From positions 1 through 54,532 of the forward strand of contig CAJOEM010000007.1 of NCBI GenBank assembly GCA_905233725.1: a stretch of DNA of 54,532 bases, in the 5' to 3' direction. This stretch comes from an uncultured Synergistales bacterium. Lineage in GTDB: Bacteria; Synergistota; Synergistia; Synergistales; Aminobacteriaceae. The notes beneath the pieces were generated by a model. That model did not search any database. It was not told the DNA's origin and worked only from the letters and a program-made list of their open reading frames with translations. This document shows, one piece after another, positions 1 to 9,541 of the stretch. A program made the position numbers and the translations under genes. Within the stretch, counting starts at the first letter, position 1; each line of letters begins with the position of its first letter.

Positions 1-3000
1 AACGGCGAATCTGTTTACACGAATGATGACACTTATATTTCCCTGCGCTTGGAAAAAACTTACGAATATGCAGATTCTGATTCCAGAAGCAAGAACAGTA
101 ATAAGGCAAAAATCCCAACTCCGACAAAGTTCAAGAAATTGGCAAACGGCAGATTCATCGCAATAGATCCGAAATTCGAATCAAGTGCAAGTTCCAATGA
201 TCGCGCTTTACCTGAAGGCTTCAAACGATTTGAGAACGCGTTTGTAATCGGTGAAGGCAAAGGACGTTACTCGTATTATGATCCAACTGAGGACATGAAC
301 GTTGTCGTCGGACAGGAAGCTCACGAATTTGACATCTTAACTGATGAAGATTATTATTTCGGAATTGTGCCTTTCAATTTTGATGAGGATTGGTGGTACT
401 CAATTGATTTTGTTGACGGTGCTGACGAGGCTTTCAAGACCAGAACGTTCTCTTGGGAATTTTCTGACGATTTGTCACGCTTGAATGGCAGCGCAGATCT
501 TCATGAACTGAAATCTACGAATGATCAAATGCCCTACGTCAAACTCACAAGCCCGGACGAAAACGGAAATTACACGGCTCTCGAATGGCGAATTGTCAAA
601 GCTAAGAATCCCTCACAAATCATAACGTCGAATTTGCCAAATCATATATTTTTCGGAATTTACGGGAAATCTGGCTATTGGAACTGGTATGATGAATATA
701 CTGCAGAATCCGAAAAAGCCAGCGGAATAATCGAGATTGAACCAATCGCAAGCAATGATGTCAGTTACATCAGTGCCGGTACTTACGGCGACAATATTGA
801 CTATTACTGGCACTTTGAGAATATCGCCCCACCTGTAATCACGACAACAAAACTTCCAAACGGCAAAGTCGGTCATTATTACAGCCAGGAAATTACATCG
901 TCATGGGAAAATGGTTCTTCTCCGACTTGGGGTATCGTTTCGGGTGAACTTCCTGATGGTTTAACGATTAATTCGTATTCGTACACTGCTTACATATCTG
1001 GTCATCCTGAAAAATCCGGAACTTTCACATTCACCGTTCGTGCAACAAACGAAGCCGGCTATTCTGAACGTGAATTTACGATTACGATCGTCAATAATTC
1101 TGGCGGAAATATTCCGTACTTCAGCGACACTGATTTGCCAGTTGCTTTCGTGAACGAAACTTACGGCGCGAAAATTCTCATCGAAGGCTCTCCAACATCG
1201 ATCAGCCTGGATCAGGGAATTTTGCCTCCGGGGTTGAACATGACTGTCGATGCGTCAAAAACTCCTGCTGAAATCTTAATCACAGGTACACCTACGGAAA
1301 CTGGTTATTTCGGGTTCGAGATTACCGCGAAAAATTCCTACGGTGAAGACTGGCACGAGTTCGGAATTGAGATCGATTCTCCGGCAGACAGCTTGAAACT
1401 TACGCCGAATTATCACAATTACTCGCAACTTGTCAGCGGTGAATCCGTTCATGATGACAGCTTCGTGTATGTGAATTTTAATCTTAACCGCTCATACGAA
1501 GAAAACGATTTCAGAACAAAATCCGCAAAACCTGAGAAAAAATTCCGTAGAACAGTAGACGGTAAACTCGTGAAAATTGACACGTCGAGTAATAAAGCTC
1601 TCGATCGCTCTGCAATTAACGAACGCATGACCGCAGCTTTCACAATCGGTGCAGGCTCGGGCAGCTATTCGTACAGTCTTCCGGATTCTTATCAGGTAAC
1701 TGTAGGAGAAGAAGCTAAGAATTTCGATATAATCGCGAGAGATTACGGTTTTCAGATTTATCCGTCCGAAGCCAATGATGATACTGATTATTATTATTCG
1801 ACACAATTCAGTGACGGTGCAGATGAAACTTTCAAAATCAGAACATTCTCTTGGAATTTGCCGAATCACGCGCACCTGAACGGCAGTACGAAGCTTGAGA
1901 ATTTCCGTTCGACAAGTAACCAGTTGCAAACGGGCGTTCCTTTCGTTAAACTCACAAGTCAGGACGAATCTGGAAAATTCACGGCTATCGAGTGGCGAAT
2001 CGTAAAAGCTGATGATACTTCAACACCTATTACACCGGATTTTTCAGCAGGAATTACTGTTGGGATTAGCTCACCAAATCACTGGAATTCTGAATATTAT
2101 CAGATCGAATCTGGAAATATAAACACTGCCAGCGGGATCATGGAGATCGAGCCAGTCTCAAATTCTGAAGTCTCTCACATTCGTGTCGATATTTACGACG
2201 AAGACGGCAATTACGACTGGTTTTTTGATAACGTGAATTACATGAGCATTCCCGAAATTTACCAATCGATCCCTGAAGCTTACTTGAACGAGAGTTACGG
2301 CACATCGTTGGGCTACGGAACTGACACAACTTGGGAAATAATTTCCGGCGATCTTCCTGCTGGTCTCGAACTTAATGCAGAATCTGGAATAATCTCAGGC
2401 ATTCCAACTGAATCAGGCGAATTTACTTTCACAGTTCAAGCTTCGAATGCAGCTGGTTCTGTCTCGACGCAAATCACTCTGACAGTTTTGAGTGAACATG
2501 CTGCACCGACAAACGTTAAATTGCGGCTAAACTACTGGGCAGAGGCGGATTTTGACGGGAACGGGAAAATATCCTACAATGAGAACTATTCTCCTTGGGT
2601 ATACGTTTATCTTCAAAAAATCTGGGATGATGCTTCAGATACAGATTCGAACACGAAATCCGACAAAGCTTCCGTTGCTGCAAAAACAAGATTGGCTGTA
2701 ATGTCAAAAATTGCTGAGAAACGCAGACTTGCGCACGAATCCGGTAAACGCGATCTTGACACTCAAACTGCTCCAGAAGCTGACAGAGAACTCGTTGAGG
2801 GTGCTTCGTTGACAATTTCTAACAATGCTGCTCCGTATTCGTTTGCAGATGGCAGAGTTGCGAAAAAGAATTCAAAGCAAACATTCGATATTTATGAATA
2901 TCAGGACATATATGCGCTTAACATAGACGGTTATGGCTTTGATTTCTACAATGGCGCTGATGCTGCGTTCGAAAATGCTATATTCGAATGGAATTTCCCG

Positions 3001-5589
3001 GGCGAATTATCCAAGCTCAATGGCAGCGAGAAACTCACGAACTTCAGGTCTTTGAAGACTCAGCTCAACAATGCAGTTCCGTACATCGAATTTGCTGATG
3101 ATGACGGGGACGGAAATTTCTCGAAGATAAACTGTCGATTCGTGAAACCCAACAAGACTTCAACACCTGTTAAGCTTGGGCTTGATGTGTACGGTTGGAT
3201 CTACTTGAGAACTACGAGCGAAAACACTTTTTTTGACTTTAGCTTGACCTCGAAAGAAGCTGAGGCAGGAGAGTTTCCGCTTGACACGCCGGTAGCACTC
3301 AAGAATTTGCGCTACATCTACGTTTTGTACTCTGACGGCAGCGTTGATTATTACTGGGAGTTCGAAAATCGCGTGAAAATCTCAACGATCAATTCCAAAA
3401 AGAAAACCGTTGACGTAACTGACTCAGAATACTCCGTCACTGTCAAAGCCGACGCAGCAAATACTCCGATCAAATTCACAGCCAGCGGACCGTTCGATCA
3501 CTGGGAGATTAATAACAAACCGGATTGGCTGAAAGTTTCTGGCGACCTGAACGACGAAGAATTAGTACTCGTGGCTGAACCGACATTCGAGGATTCTTTG
3601 AACGGACTTGTATATTCTGTTGAGGTACAGGCTGTGGGTACAAACGAAACTTCATCAACAGTAACGCTCAATATTACAATCGACCAGAATCTTAAGAAGC
3701 CGCAAATCTCAACGTCAAAACTTCCGAACGGGGAATATAACCAAGATTACGCCGTTACATTCGCTCTCAAAAACGAAACTCATATCGACGAGTGGAAATT
3801 AACCGCCAAAGATTTATCAACTGACGCGGCACTCCCGAACGGTCTCAAATTTGATTCGCAAACTGCAACTCTAAGCGGCAAACCGTCTGAAACTTGGAAG
3901 GGCGATGTCTGGATCGTTGCGACGAACTCGGCTGGGACTGCTTCCAAAAAGTTCACGCTCAATATCAAAGGCGACAAACCAAAATTCCCGAAGAAAATCA
4001 CATTGCCAGACGCTGTTACAGGTTTCGAATATTCTCAGGACATTGTTCTCGAACAGGGCGATCCTACGATAACGTTCACTCCGTCAAAATTCCCGAGCTG
4101 GTTGAGCTACGACGTAGATTTCTCCGGAACGTTCCCGAAAATTACGCTGCACGGAACTCCGACAAATTCTGACGCAAAAACTCACAGCTTCTCACTCAAG
4201 GCTGCGAACCCAATCGGCAACGAGAACAAATCTTTCAAGATAGTCGTGAATTATCCGTTAGCAATTTCTGTGGACGCAACGTTACCTGACGCGACTTACA
4301 ACAAGAGCTACAATGCGAAAATGAAACTAGTTGGCGCAAAGTCTGCATCTTGGGAAATTTCCAGCGGCGATTTGCCACCAAACCTGAAAATTAACGCAAA
4401 GAACGGCACAATCTCAGGCAAACCTACTGTAACAGGGACTTTCACGTTCACGCTCAAGGCCAGCACAACAGGCGATTCCGTCACAAAGGATTTCACGCTG
4501 AGAATTTTGCCGGTCGCTCCGAAGATCACAGCATCAAGTTTGAAAGCTGCGAAAGTCGGGCAATATTACAGCCAAGTCATCAAAGCTACAGGCAGTGAAG
4601 CATCGTGGGATATTACGAATCTCGAAGTTCTCACAAACGTCGGTCTTAATTTCGACGAGAATACTCACACAGTCTATGGCACACCGTTCACGGATTTGAA
4701 AAAGAATACCCCTCTCGAAGTTGTGGCTCGTAACGGCGGCGGCGTTTCTGAGAAAGAGATAAAATTTACAGTCACCGGAACAAAACCGGCTATCTCACTC
4801 GCGAATTACAAGTCGCTTCCAAATGCCTACAACGCTCAGAATTACCCCAACGTCGCGCTGAATATCACAGGTACTCGTCCGATGAATCTGACTTTGACGA
4901 ATACAAACAATCTTTCGGGCTTGGAATTGTCAACGAATACGCTGAATTCCGGCGATGTTTGTGAGTTGATATTCGGCACGCCGAACGAGACTTTCACGGG
5001 CAATATTACAGCCAAGACTTCCAAGACTTACAAATTCACGGTCAAGGCTGAGAATAATACCGGCTCAGCTTCAAAGCAATTCACGCTGAAGATTTTCGCA
5101 CTTAATCCCAATCCGAACAACACGTCCGACGCTCCTGAGAAAGACAACGCAGATTCCTACGAGTACGAACTCACCGAAGAATCCGAATTCGAACCAGAAC
5201 CTGAATCTGAGTCTGAACTTGAATCAGAATCCGAACTTGTCGCACAAGAATCTCAATCTGAATCTAGCTCCGAATCTGAATCCGACAAAGCAATCTCGGG
5301 TGCAAAATACGTAATCGTGGCCGAACTCGGTGAAATCGAAGTAGACGAGAGCAAGCAATATGACTTCACGGTCGAACTCGATGAAAATGCAACTCAGGGT
5401 GCGAAACTTGTCTGGCTTGCAAATCCTGTTAATTCAGAACCCAGCGATGACGATGAGATAGCAGATTTTGCTGACGAATCTGGAACTGAGATCGAATCTG
5501 TCCCGGAAAGCAGGATCATTATCGTGTCTCCTTGGCTGAATGCCGGCGTGAAATACAAGCCTTCAATCGCGATAAAGATCAATAACTAA
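1..5589 (+). CDS. Giant repeat-built surface/secreted protein with putative Ig (He_PIG) domains, 5' partial
   Basis: The frame is open from base 1, so the start lies outside the window. The first TTG at base 49 is not a credible start: bases 1-200 encode the beginning of a module that recurs near 1390-1580 and 2515-2880. About three copies of this 280-residue module are visible, each with a DGADEAF-type motif and a 'YYW-FEN' end. They alternate with cadherin/Ig-like putative-Ig repeats recognisable by LP-G/DLP-GL...SG-P...G-FTFTV-A-N motifs (about 830-1110, 1120-1375, 2245-2500, and a run from 3380 to 5100). A Ser/Glu-rich acidic linker (about 5170-5290) precedes a last 95-residue domain ending at TAA. 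No Synergist-CTERM tail or LPxTG is present at the C-terminus. The likely role is an adhesin or matrix protein; this is inferred from architecture only. Confidence 0.85.
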   Translation, partial: NGESVYTNDDTYISLRLEKTYEYADSDSRSKNSNKAKIPTPTKFKKLANGRFIAIDPKFESSASSNDRALPEGFKRFENAFVIGEGKGRYSYYDPTEDMNVVVGQEAHEFDILTDEDYYFGIVPFNFDEDWWYSIDFVDGADEAFKTRTFSWEFSDDLSRLNGSADLHELKSTNDQMPYVKLTSPDENGNYTALEWRIVKAKNPSQIITSNLPNHIFFGIYGKSGYWNWYDEYTAESEKASGIIEIEPIASNDVSYISAGTYGDNIDYYWHFENIAPPVITTTKLPNGKVGHYYSQEITSSWENGSSPTWGIVSGELPDGLTINSYSYTAYISGHPEKSGTFTFTVRATNEAGYSEREFTITIVNNSGGNIPYFSDTDLPVAFVNETYGAKILIEGSPTSISLDQGILPPGLNMTVDASKTPAEILITGTPTETGYFGFEITAKNSYGEDWHEFGIEIDSPADSLKLTPNYHNYSQLVSGESVHDDSFVYVNFNLNRSYEENDFRTKSAKPEKKFRRTVDGKLVKIDTSSNKALDRSAINERMTAAFTIGAGSGSYSYSLPDSYQVTVGEEAKNFDIIARDYGFQIYPSEANDDTDYYYSTQFSDGADETFKIRTFSWNLPNHAHLNGSTKLENFRSTSNQLQTGVPFVKLTSQDESGKFTAIEWRIVKADDTSTPITPDFSAGITVGISSPNHWNSEYYQIESGNINTASGIMEIEPVSNSEVSHIRVDIYDEDGNYDWFFDNVNYMSIPEIYQSIPEAYLNESYGTSLGYGTDTTWEIISGDLPAGLELNAESGIISGIPTESGEFTFTVQASNAAGSVSTQITLTVLSEHAAPTNVKLRLNYWAEADFDGNGKISYNENYSPWVYVYLQKIWDDASDTDSNTKSDKASVAAKTRLAVMSKIAEKRRLAHESGKRDLDTQTAPEADRELVEGASLTISNNAAPYSFADGRVAKKNSKQTFDIYEYQDIYALNIDGYGFDFYNGADAAFENAIFEWNFPGELSKLNGSEKLTNFRSLKTQLNNAVPYIEFADDDGDGNFSKINCRFVKPNKTSTPVKLGLDVYGWIYLRTTSENTFFDFSLTSKEAEAGEFPLDTPVALKNLRYIYVLYSDGSVDYYWEFENRVKISTINSKKKTVDVTDSEYSVTVKADAANTPIKFTASGPFDHWEINNKPDWLKVSGDLNDEELVLVAEPTFEDSLNGLVYSVEVQAVGTNETSSTVTLNITIDQNLKKPQISTSKLPNGEYNQDYAVTFALKNETHIDEWKLTAKDLSTDAALPNGLKFDSQTATLSGKPSETWKGDVWIVATNSAGTASKKFTLNIKGDKPKFPKKITLPDAVTGFEYSQDIVLEQGDPTITFTPSKFPSWLSYDVDFSGTFPKITLHGTPTNSDAKTHSFSLKAANPIGNENKSFKIVVNYPLAISVDATLPDATYNKSYNAKMKLVGAKSASWEISSGDLPPNLKINAKNGTISGKPTVTGTFTFTLKASTTGDSVTKDFTLRILPVAPKITASSLKAAKVGQYYSQVIKATGSEASWDITNLEVLTNVGLNFDENTHTVYGTPFTDLKKNTPLEVVARNGGGVSEKEIKFTVTGTKPAISLANYKSLPNAYNAQNYPNVALNITGTRPMNLTLTNTNNLSGLELSTNTLNSGDVCELIFGTPNETFTGNITAKTSKTYKFTVKAENNTGSASKQFTLKIFALNPNPNNTSDAPEKDNADSYEYELTEESEFEPEPESESELESESELVAQESQSESSSESESDKAISGAKYVIVAELGEIEVDESKQYDFTVELDENATQGAKLVWLANPVNSEPSDDDEIADFADESGTEIESVPESRIIIVSPWLNAGVKYKPSIAIKINN

Positions 5590-5603
5590 GCAATCACAAT
5601 TTG

Positions 5604-5639
5604 CGAAAAACTCCTCCCAATTCAACGGGGGGATTTTTT
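5604..5639 (+). terminator. Rho-independent terminator after the giant surface gene
   Basis: A 7-bp stem (5612-5618 with 5627-5633, one G-U pair) encloses an 8-nt loop and is followed by TTTTTT. It ends the upstream gene just before the ahpC promoter. Confidence 0.75.
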
Positions 5640-5660
5640 ATGCGTTTTTAAGCGTTATCA

Positions 5661-5669
5661 TGCTATAAT
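5661..5669 (+). promoter_or_regulatory. ahpC promoter (extended -10)
   Basis: TGCTATAAT is a perfect extended -10 element lying between the upstream terminator and ahpC, about 60 nt before the start. No good -35 is visible, as is usual for extended -10 promoters. No OxyR or PerR box was recognised. Confidence 0.5.
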
Positions 5670-5728
5670 ATTTTCACGTAAGTTCGATATTACAAACTAT
5701 TCAAAGTGATCAAAAGGAGAGGATTCTT

Positions 5729-6292
5729 GTGTCATTAATCAACAAAGAAGTCAGCGATTTCTCAGTCATGGCGTATCAAAACAAAGATTTCAAGCCCGTC
5801 ACAAAATCAGATATTCAGGGCAAATGGTCAGTATTCTTCTTTTATCCGGCAGATTTCACATTTGTATGCCCAACTGAACTCGAAGACCTGCAAAATAATT
5901 ACGCGAAATTTCAGGAAGCAGGTTGCGAAATTTACTCAGTCTCGTGCGACACGCATTTCGTTCACAAAGCTTGGCACGATCATTCAGACAGAATCAGCAA
6001 AATCACGTATCCCATGTTAGCCGATCCTGCACACGTCCTCGCAAAAGAATTTGACGTGTTAATCGAAAATGACGGTCTCGCAGAACGCGGAACTTTCATC
6101 GTGAATCCCGAATGCAAAATCGTAGCCTACGAAGTAAACGCTGGTAACGTCGGACGCAATGCCGAAGAATTATTCAGGAAATTACAGGCGTGTCAATTCG
6201 TTCACGAACATGGCGATCAGGTCTGCCCGGCAAAATGGAAACCAGGCGCGGAAACTTTGAAACCGAGTCTTGACTTGGTGGGCGAGCTTTAA
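5729..6292 (+). CDS. ahpC: Alkyl hydroperoxide reductase subunit C (2-Cys peroxiredoxin)
   Basis: This 187-residue typical 2-Cys peroxiredoxin reduces H2O2, organic peroxides and peroxynitrite in the cytoplasm. The peroxidatic Cys47 lies in FTFVCPTE and the resolving Cys166 in DQVCPAKW, the same spacing as E. coli AhpC. The length matches the family. The start is GTG with a strong AAAGGAGAGGA ribosome binding site 5-8 nt upstream. The stop is followed after 2 nt by the flavoprotein that is presumably its reductase, so the two form a dedicated peroxide-scavenging pair. This makes sense next to an oxygen-sensitive pyruvate formate-lyase operon. Confidence 0.97.
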   Translation: MSLINKEVSDFSVMAYQNKDFKPVTKSDIQGKWSVFFFYPADFTFVCPTELEDLQNNYAKFQEAGCEIYSVSCDTHFVHKAWHDHSDRISKITYPMLADPAHVLAKEFDVLIENDGLAERGTFIVNPECKIVAYEVNAGNVGRNAEELFRKLQACQFVHEHGDQVCPAKWKPGAETLKPSLDLVGEL

Positions 6293-6294
6293 TA

Positions 6295-7911
6295 ATGAGC
6301 GAAATGTATGACGTTGTTATCGTTGGTGGCGGTCCTGCAGGATTAACGGCTGCGATTTATCTGGCGCGTGCGTGCTATCGTGTCGTAGTCGTTGAGAAAG
6401 AAAAATTCGGCGGTCAAATCACAATCACCAGCGAAGTCGTAAATTATCCCGGCTCTGAACCTGTCAGCGGAACTGAACTCACGGATCGAATGCGTCGTCA
6501 AGCTGAGAATTTCGGGGCAGAATTTATGCTCGCGGAAGTCAAAGCTCTCGATATGTCCGGAACTATCAAGAAAGTCACAACTACTAAAGGCGTTCTCGAA
6601 TGTTTCGGCGTTCTTCTGGCGACGGGTGCTCACCCAAGAATGATCGGATTCAAAGGCGAAGCAGAATTTCGTGGACATGGTGTTGCGTATTGTGCGACGT
6701 GTGACGGAGAATTTTTCACGGGCAAAACTGTTTTCGTAGTCGGCGGAGGATTTGCTGCTGCTGAAGAGAGCGTTTTCCTGACGAAATATGCTTCACACGT
6801 CAACATACTAATCCGCAAAGATGATTTCTCTTGCGCGAAAGCTACGGCTGATGAAGCGAAATCTAACCCGAAAATTTCTGTATTCACGAACACCGAAGTA
6901 GAATCAGTCTCAGGTGACGACGTTCTCCGGAAGATTATATACAAGAACAACAAAACCGGTGAGATTACAACTTTTGCTCCGGAGAATGACACGTTCGGAG
7001 TATTCGTGTTTGCCGGATATTCGCCTTCAACTGAGCTTGTGAAAAATATCGCGGAACTCAACGAACAGGGCTATATCATAACTGACCGTCAACAGAAAAC
7101 TTCGTGCGAGGGATTATACGCTGCCGGCGATGTGTGCGTGAAAAATTTGCGGCAAGTCGTAACGGCTACGGGTGATGGGGCTTTAGCCGCGACTGAACTC
7201 GAAAAATACGCTGCGAAATTGCAGAAAGAAACCGGCATCAAACCAGCTCAACCAGTCACTCACAAAACGCAGATTCAAAACCAGAAAACAGAGCCACAAA
7301 AATCCGGAGCATTGTTTGACCAAGACATGATTAAGCAGCTCAATACGGTCTTCTCACGAATGCAGGACAGCTTGATTCTGGAATTGCATCTCGATAATCA
7401 GGAAATTTCGCGTGAACTTGAGAATTACGTGAATGAACTCGCATCACTTACGGACAAAATCACGATCCAGAAAGCAGCTTCCCCGATGGCAAATGCTCCG
7501 TGCGTGAAAGTTTTGAAATCAGACGGCAGCGAAACTGGAATGGCTTTTCACGGTGTGCCCGGCGGACATGAATTTCAGTCGTTCGTTCTGGGATTATACA
7601 ACATGGCTGGTCCCGGTCAGAAAATCGACGAGGCTGTGAAAACCCGCGTGCAGAATCTCGACAGGGATATTAACATGCAAATACTGGTGTCTTTATCATG
7701 CACGATGTGTCCGGAATTAGTCGTGAGTGCTCAGAGAATCGCGTCGCTGAATCGTCACGTCAAAACCGAAGTTTTCGATTTAGCGCATTTCCCGGATTTA
7801 CGCGCAAAATATAACGTTATGAGCGTTCCATGCTACGTAATCAACGACGGCAAACCGATGTTCGGCAAAAAGAATATCGAGCAGTTAATGGACGTTTTCG
7901 AAAACTTGTAG
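6295..7911 (+). CDS. ahpF: AhpF-like NAD(P)H:peroxiredoxin reductase with permuted domain order (TrxR domain first, AhpF N-terminal-type thioredoxin folds last)
   Basis: Residues 1 to about 315 are a thioredoxin-reductase/AhpF flavoprotein core: FAD motif GGGPAG (11-16), redox pair C133-A-T-C136, NAD(P)H motif VVGGGFAAAE, and the C-terminal AAGDV FAD signature. After a Gln/Lys/Pro-rich linker (about 315-345), residues 345-538 resemble the double-thioredoxin N-terminal domain of AhpF, with C469-T-M-C472 and a cis-Pro 'SVPCYV' motif. In E. coli AhpF the thioredoxin folds come first; here they come last. The expected electron path is NAD(P)H to FAD, to C133/C136, to C469/C472, to AhpC. There is no good SD of its own, so it is probably translationally coupled to ahpC. 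The gene symbol reflects inferred function. Confidence 0.85.
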   Translation: MSEMYDVVIVGGGPAGLTAAIYLARACYRVVVVEKEKFGGQITITSEVVNYPGSEPVSGTELTDRMRRQAENFGAEFMLAEVKALDMSGTIKKVTTTKGVLECFGVLLATGAHPRMIGFKGEAEFRGHGVAYCATCDGEFFTGKTVFVVGGGFAAAEESVFLTKYASHVNILIRKDDFSCAKATADEAKSNPKISVFTNTEVESVSGDDVLRKIIYKNNKTGEITTFAPENDTFGVFVFAGYSPSTELVKNIAELNEQGYIITDRQQKTSCEGLYAAGDVCVKNLRQVVTATGDGALAATELEKYAAKLQKETGIKPAQPVTHKTQIQNQKTEPQKSGALFDQDMIKQLNTVFSRMQDSLILELHLDNQEISRELENYVNELASLTDKITIQKAASPMANAPCVKVLKSDGSETGMAFHGVPGGHEFQSFVLGLYNMAGPGQKIDEAVKTRVQNLDRDINMQILVSLSCTMCPELVVSAQRIASLNRHVKTEVFDLAHFPDLRAKYNVMSVPCYVINDGKPMFGKKNIEQLMDVFENL

Positions 7912-7920
7912 ACCTGCAAA

Positions 7921-7983
7921 AAAATTTCCCCTCAACTGTATAATCAATCACATGATAATTACAGCCGAGGGGATTTTATTTTG
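7921..7983. terminator. Bidirectional terminator between convergent ahpF-like and cbiK-like genes
   Basis: TCCCCTC (7927-7933) pairs with GAGGGGA (7967-7973). An inner CTGTA/TACAG pairing extends it, and the hairpin is flanked by A-rich and T-rich tracts, so it can terminate transcription from both sides. Confidence 0.75.
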
Positions 7984-7991
7984 CGTATTAA

Positions 7992-8780
7992 TTACGCCTT
8001 CACAAGATCGTTGAATCTCTTCGTGTAAATTTTCCTGAACGCTTCGTACTCGCCAAGACCTTTGCCCGTGAATACAGTTCTGTAACCTGCCTTGCGCAAC
8101 TGCCACATGAACGAATTATCCGAGTTATAAAGCTCTCCAGCCATGTAATCGCCCCAAGCTACGACCAACGGAACTATCTCAACTTGCGCGTCTCTCGAAA
8201 CTGCCTGACGTTCTTTCAAATGCGCAACTGCCTGCCCTACGCTGTCACGATCGCTCAGTTTAACGACTTCCATGTTGTGATGACCTTTCTCGTGAAGTTT
8301 TTCGCCGAGTAAATCATAGCCTTTGTCGTTATATGCCGACGCTTCATGCCCGACCAGAATATATTCACTCGCTGGATTGGGCTGGATAATATCGATCATA
8401 ATATCCGCAACTTCATCGCATGATTTCGGACTGTACATAACCGCGTTCGTCATGCGAATATCAATCGTCTCGCGGTAAAAATCAAGTCTGCTTCTCAAAC
8501 TGTTATACAACTCGCCCTCAGCAAAAAATACCGGAACTGCGATTGCCTCGGAATATTTATTCACGATTGATTCCTGAATTGCTGCTTCAACCGTGAAAAT
8601 TCGTTTGCCGTTAATCCCGTCTACTGCTTTAGCCGTAGCGTTGTCCGTGAAAACCTGAAGCACACGCAGACCCGTAGCCGCTTCGAGATCAGCCTGAATT
8701 TTGTCGTAACTTTCCTCAGCAGCTCGTAATATGCTCGTACCGAAACTTGCCAAAAATATTACTGTATCTTTGTTCGTCAT
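7992..8780 (-). CDS. CbiK-type sirohydrochlorin cobaltochelatase family protein (second catalytic His replaced)
   Basis: This 262-residue protein has the class II chelatase fold signatures: N-terminal FLASFGTS, the metal-ligand region AEGELY (Glu90), GHEASAY (His145) and VPLVVAWGDY. CbiK inserts Co2+ into sirohydrochlorin in anaerobic B12 synthesis using two histidines and a Glu. Here the second His (GDH in CbiK) is Tyr212, so activity or metal specificity may differ. The reading frame is open 37 codons further upstream, but that region overlaps pflA. The ATG at 8780 has an AGGGAG ribosome binding site, lies 14 nt after the pflA stop, and gives the normal family N-terminus. It is the last gene of the pflB-pflA unit. 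No other cobalamin gene is in the window. Confidence 0.8.
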   Translation of the reverse strand: MTNKDTVIFLASFGTSILRAAEESYDKIQADLEAATGLRVLQVFTDNATAKAVDGINGKRIFTVEAAIQESIVNKYSEAIAVPVFFAEGELYNSLRSRLDFYRETIDIRMTNAVMYSPKSCDEVADIMIDIIQPNPASEYILVGHEASAYNDKGYDLLGEKLHEKGHHNMEVVKLSDRDSVGQAVAHLKERQAVSRDAQVEIVPLVVAWGDYMAGELYNSDNSFMWQLRKAGYRTVFTGKGLGEYEAFRKIYTKRFNDLVKA

Positions 8781-8794
8781 GATATTTACGCTCC

Positions 8795-9526
8795 CTATAT
8801 TATTCCCAAAATTTTCTTCGCGTTGATTATTTGTGCTTCCGACGGCGGTTCGATATTTTCCAGCGGATATTTCAGACCGAGTTTGCGCCACTTGTCAGCA
8901 CCGAGTGTGTGATACGGGAGAATTTCGATCTTTTGCACGTTTCCAAGTGTGTCGAGAAATTCGCGCGTTTTTCGCAGGTCTTCGTCATTATCTGTTATAC
9001 CGGGAACTAACACATGTCTGATCCAAACCGGCTTGTTAATTCCGGATAAATATTTCGCCGCGTCGAGAATATTTTCGTTTCCAAAACCTGTCAAATTCTT
9101 GTGCTTATTCGTATTGATCTGCTTAATATCAAGCATCACTAAATCCGTATGCTGCATCAAGTTCTCGAATTTTCCGAAAAAAGGCTCATCCCTCGTGAAC
9201 GGTTGTCCAGACGTGTCCAGAACTGTGTTAATATTGCGTTCGTGCGCTTTGCTGAATAACTCGATCAAAAAATCAATCTGCAACAGCGGTTCGCCGCCAC
9301 TGACCGTAATTCCGCCAGTTTTGCGCCAGTAAGTTCTGTAACGTTCAGCTTTATCGAGAAGCTCGTCTGTGCCGGAAATTTCTGCTCCGTCAAATTCCCA
9401 GGTGTCTGCGTTATGGCAATATTTACAGCGCATGTTACAGCCTTTGAGAAATATCAGGAATCTTATTCCCGGGCCATCGACAGCTCCGAATGATTCCGTC
9501 GAATGGATCAAGCCTTTAATCGTCAT
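8795..9526 (-). CDS. pflA: Pyruvate formate-lyase activating enzyme (radical SAM)
   Basis: This 243-residue glycyl-radical activase uses SAM and a [4Fe-4S] cluster to install the glycyl radical on PflB. The cluster motif is C30-N-M-R-C34-K-Y-C37, followed by HN. The N-terminal region contains the GAVDGPGIR motif typical of the family, and GGEPLLQ is the SAM-binding GGE motif. It follows pflB after 15 nt. The spacer holds a TTTGTAAAT tandem repeat and no convincing SD, so translation may depend on coupling to pflB. Confidence 0.95.
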   Translation of the reverse strand: MTIKGLIHSTESFGAVDGPGIRFLIFLKGCNMRCKYCHNADTWEFDGAEISGTDELLDKAERYRTYWRKTGGITVSGGEPLLQIDFLIELFSKAHERNINTVLDTSGQPFTRDEPFFGKFENLMQHTDLVMLDIKQINTNKHKNLTGFGNENILDAAKYLSGINKPVWIRHVLVPGITDNDEDLRKTREFLDTLGNVQKIEILPYHTLGADKWRKLGLKYPLENIEPPSEAQIINAKKILGII

Positions 9527-9541
9527 GTCAAATTTACAAAT

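Noticed and set aside
1492-1929. Minus-strand open frame inside the giant surface gene
   Set aside because: It is antisense to a continuous repeat-bearing coding frame, has no ribosome binding site or family features, and is explained by the codon bias of the sense gene.
8781-8891. Longer N-terminus for the CbiK-like protein
   Set aside because: It would overlap pflA, lacks a ribosome binding site, and the family N-terminus begins at the ATG at 8780.
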